From Bryobacterales bacterium (GTDB lineage: Bacteria > Acidobacteriota > Terriglobia > Bryobacterales > Bryobacteraceae), in assembly GCA_003170915.1 (NCBI GenBank), contig PMYB01000186.1:1-61582 (forward strand): DNA of 61,582 nucleotides. The letters run 5' to 3'. Positions 59,805-61,582 of the stretch are shown here, piece after piece. How positions within the stretch are numbered: the first letter of the stretch is position 1; the number at the start of each line of letters is the position of its first letter. Made by a program: the position numbers and the translations under genes. The notes beneath the pieces were generated by a model that worked only from the letters and a program-made list of their open reading frames with translations, was not told the origin of the DNA and ran no database searches.

Positions 59805-60909
59805 GCTGAGTCGCGTACAGCCCGCCCCCCAACGAGCGCTCTAGAACATCCAGTATACGGGCGCTGGCCTTGCCGTCCCAGAGCTCCGGCGGCGCCAGTA
59901 ACCGCGGCGGTCGATCCAGGGTCTCGAGAGCCGCCTGCAGGATCTTCTTCGGGTCTGTGCCCACTAGCCGGTTGGTCCCCTGTTCGATCGTAATCGGCCG
60001 TTCCGTGTTCTCGCGCATCGTCAGACACGCCACTTGAAGGATGGTCGTCTCTTCCTGAATGCCGCCGGAGTCCGTGAGCACCAGGCGCGCTTCGCTGGTG
60101 AGCCGCAGGAATTCGAGATATCCCAGTGGCTCCGTCAGAATCAGGCCGCACTCCGCGAGCCCGGCGCTCTCCATCCGCTCTTTCGTCCTGGGGTGAACCG
60201 GAAATACCACCGGCAGATGGCGCGCGAGTTCCGTCAACATGTTCACCAGGGACGCCAGGTGCTCCATGCCATCCACGTTAGAGGGCCGATGCAGAGTCGC
60301 CACCGCATAGCCTCCGCGCTCTAGTCCGAGCCGCTCGAGGACGCCGGTTTGGGCGGCCTTGTCCCGGAATCTCATCAACGTGTCGATCATGACATTGCCG
60401 ACGAGAAAAATCTTCTCCTTCGGTATGCCTTCAGCCAGCAGGTTCGTCACACCGCGCGGCTCGCTGGCAAACAGGTAGTCGGAGAGTACGTCGGTGACCA
60501 GACGGTTGGTTTCCTCCGGCATGTTGCGGTCGAAGCTTCGGAGTCCCGCTTCCACGTGGGCCACCGGAATGCCGAGCTTCGATGCGACCAGTGCCGCTGC
60601 CATGGTCGAATTCACGTCGCCGACCACCAGGACCAGATCGGGCCGCCGTTCGTTCAATTCCGTTTCCAGCCGTAGCATCACGCCGGCCGTTTGCGTCGTG
60701 TGGCTGCCGCTTCCGATCTCGAGATTGACGTCCGGCGCCGGCATCCCCAAGTCGTCGAAAAAGGTTGCCGACATTTCAGGCGAGTAGTGCTGGCCCGTGT
60801 GAATCAACCGGCACTGAAACGCGGAACGGCGTCCCGCCTCCTCCAGAATAGGCGCCATTTTCACGAAATTGGGCCTTGCGCCCACAATCGCGGAGACCTG
60901 AATTTTCAT
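59797..60909 (-). CDS. wecB: UDP-N-acetylglucosamine 2-epimerase (non-hydrolysing)
   Basis: A 370-aa GT-B-fold epimerase. It begins MKIQVSAIVGARPNFVKMAP. Catalytic and UDP-binding landmarks are LIHTGQHYSPEMS near 38, LVLVVGDVNSTMAAALVASK near 95, VAHVEAGLRSFDRNMPEETN near 118, PVHPRTKERM near 234 and VLTDSGGIQEETTIL near 275, with TERPITIEQGTNRLVG near 308. All conserved residues of the family are present. It makes UDP-ManNAc from UDP-GlcNAc, a donor for surface polysaccharide. ATG at 60909 is preferred over one 12 bp upstream. It overlaps the 3' end of the NHL gene convergently by 8 bp. Confidence 0.92.
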   Translation of the reverse strand: MKIQVSAIVGARPNFVKMAPILEEAGRRSAFQCRLIHTGQHYSPEMSATFFDDLGMPAPDVNLEIGSGSHTTQTAGVMLRLETELNERRPDLVLVVGDVNSTMAAALVASKLGIPVAHVEAGLRSFDRNMPEETNRLVTDVLSDYLFASEPRGVTNLLAEGIPKEKIFLVGNVMIDTLMRFRDKAAQTGVLERLGLERGGYAVATLHRPSNVDGMEHLASLVNMLTELARHLPVVFPVHPRTKERMESAGLAECGLILTEPLGYLEFLRLTSEARLVLTDSGGIQEETTILQVACLTMRENTERPITIEQGTNRLVGTDPKKILQAALETLDRPPRLLAPPELWDGKASARILDVLERSLGGGLYATQPT

Positions 60910-61069
60910 AGGGACATCCATAGCTCCCCGGCCTGTTGGCCCGTCGAGCAGTCGGGGCGTGACGACAGCCCGACCCGAAGCCGGCGCTACGACGCGATTT
61001 CATGGCCGGCGAATAGGCCCCAGGCGCCGATCCCGTGCTCCTGATCGGTTACGGATCGGAGACCTCAGG

Positions 61070-61582
61070 TTACACCTTGATGAGGCTGTGGAGGATGCCC
61101 TCCCAAGGCGCCCGGTACTGCTTGGTGCACATGGCGGCAGCTTCCTTATCGCCCACCACCACTTCTTTCTCGGGATCCCAGTGAATGGTCCGCCCGCCGA
61201 GCCGAAGCGACATGTTGCCGAGGTTGCATATGGTCGCCGTTCGATGCCCCAGCTCCAGATCGCAGAACGGTTTGTTGCGCGACTTGATACAACTGACCCA
61301 GTCGCGCTTGTTGGCGTTGAACATCTGTTCTTCCAGCGATTCGCGGCCGCCCGCGCCGCCTGCCTCCGCGCGCCCGCCGCCTCTGCCGGCTTCACCCTGT
61401 TCGCGGCCGCCGCCACCCGCGCCGCCCCTGCCGCCCGTTCCCGCCTGAGCTTCGATCCACGGCACCGCCTTGGTGTCGTTGAACACCGCACCGCCGATCG
61501 GTTGTTGGCCCACGAACCGTGGAATCAGGTTCACCGGATCGCTGTGCATCTCCGGAACCACCTGGTTGGAGCCCAGCATCAG
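61070..61582 (-). CDS. C-terminal part of a Gfo/Idh/MocA family oxidoreductase (partial)
   Basis: The 3' 170 codons of a longer gene, cut by the window edge. The end reads NANKRDWVSCIKSRNKPFCD, LELGHRTATICNLGNMSLRL, GRTIHWDPEKEVVVG and YRAPW. This is the C-terminal substrate-domain end of the secreted or cytosolic Gfo/Idh/MocA oxidoreductases common in Planctomycetes and Acidobacteria. An unusual Gly/Arg/Ala-rich stretch of about 35 residues (61358-61450) is inserted before it, a likely disordered loop. The catalytic Rossmann part is outside the window. Confidence 0.8.
   Translation of the reverse strand: MMLGSNQVVPEMHSDPVNLIPRFVGQQPIGGAVFNDTKAVPWIEAQAGTGGRGGAGGGGREQGEAGRGGGRAEAGGAGGRESLEEQMFNANKRDWVSCIKSRNKPFCDLELGHRTATICNLGNMSLRLGGRTIHWDPEKEVVVGDKEAAAMCTKQYRAPWEGILHSLIKV

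Overview
The window is chromosomal DNA of high GC content from the Acidobacteriota, most likely a Candidatus Solibacter/Bryobacter relative. The best marker is the C-terminal third of the NHL-repeat protein at 57.9-59.8 kb, which has the features of the domain catalogued as TIGR03437 (Solibacter uncharacterized C-terminal domain). An EpsB-type exopolysaccharide sugar transferase, many secreted beta-rich proteins and scattered transposase remnants fit the same group. This assignment is inference from gene content.

Layout. (1) 0-6 kb: housekeeping or unlinked genes (HipA-like kinase, class IV aminotransferase, YCF48-like propeller, GAF protein, membrane-anchored JAMM protein). (2) 6-19 kb: a surface-polysaccharide cluster in visible decay. 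Intact DegT aminotransferase, GT2, Wzx flippase, AsnB-type amidotransferase, heparinase II/III-like lyase and YdcF-like genes are interleaved with scraps: an IS3 OrfA/oxidoreductase remnant, a NeuD-like start, two DegT pieces, an AsnB with a deletion, a frameshifted methyltransferase, a GT4 with two internal deletions, an AlgD-type dehydrogenase with an inverted piece, and a NoeA-like gene with a stop codon and a lost 3' end. (3) 20-21.8 kb: a Crp/Fnr regulator and a secreted protein of two repeated beta-sandwich modules. (4) 21.87-26.02 kb: a 4.15-kb segment bounded by perfect 35-bp inverted repeats. It carries a proteasome-beta-like Ntn hydrolase, an IS1-type transposase, two membrane proteins, a zinc-ribbon protein and a small basic protein. 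(5) 26-27.7 kb: an L,D-transpeptidase and an M23 peptidase. (6) 27.7-50 kb: a second, apparently intact Wzx/Wzy-type exopolysaccharide cluster.

The intact cluster reads as a working pathway. EpsB-like sugar transferase (27.7 kb, divergent) starts the lipid-linked unit, and four glycosyltransferases extend it. A DegT-like aminotransferase, two CelD/FemAB-like acyltransferases, a polysaccharide deacetylase and two AsnB-type amidotransferases could modify it. Wzx flips it, the O-antigen-ligase/Wzy family protein polymerises it, and the Wzc-like kinase, Wza-like export protein and an outer-membrane barrel export it. The gene set resembles exosortase A-associated EPS loci, but no exosortase is present in the window.

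(7) 50-61.6 kb: a DUF4091-type secreted protein followed by a translationally coupled histidine kinase and LuxR-type regulator, two stand-alone receiver-like proteins (one lacking the phosphoacceptor Asp), a secreted beta-propeller with the same C-terminal module as the 21-kb protein, a third module protein interrupted by one in-frame TGA, the TIGR03437 protein, a UDP-GlcNAc 2-epimerase and the 3' part of a Gfo/Idh/MocA oxidoreductase. No tRNA, rRNA or CRISPR array was recognised.
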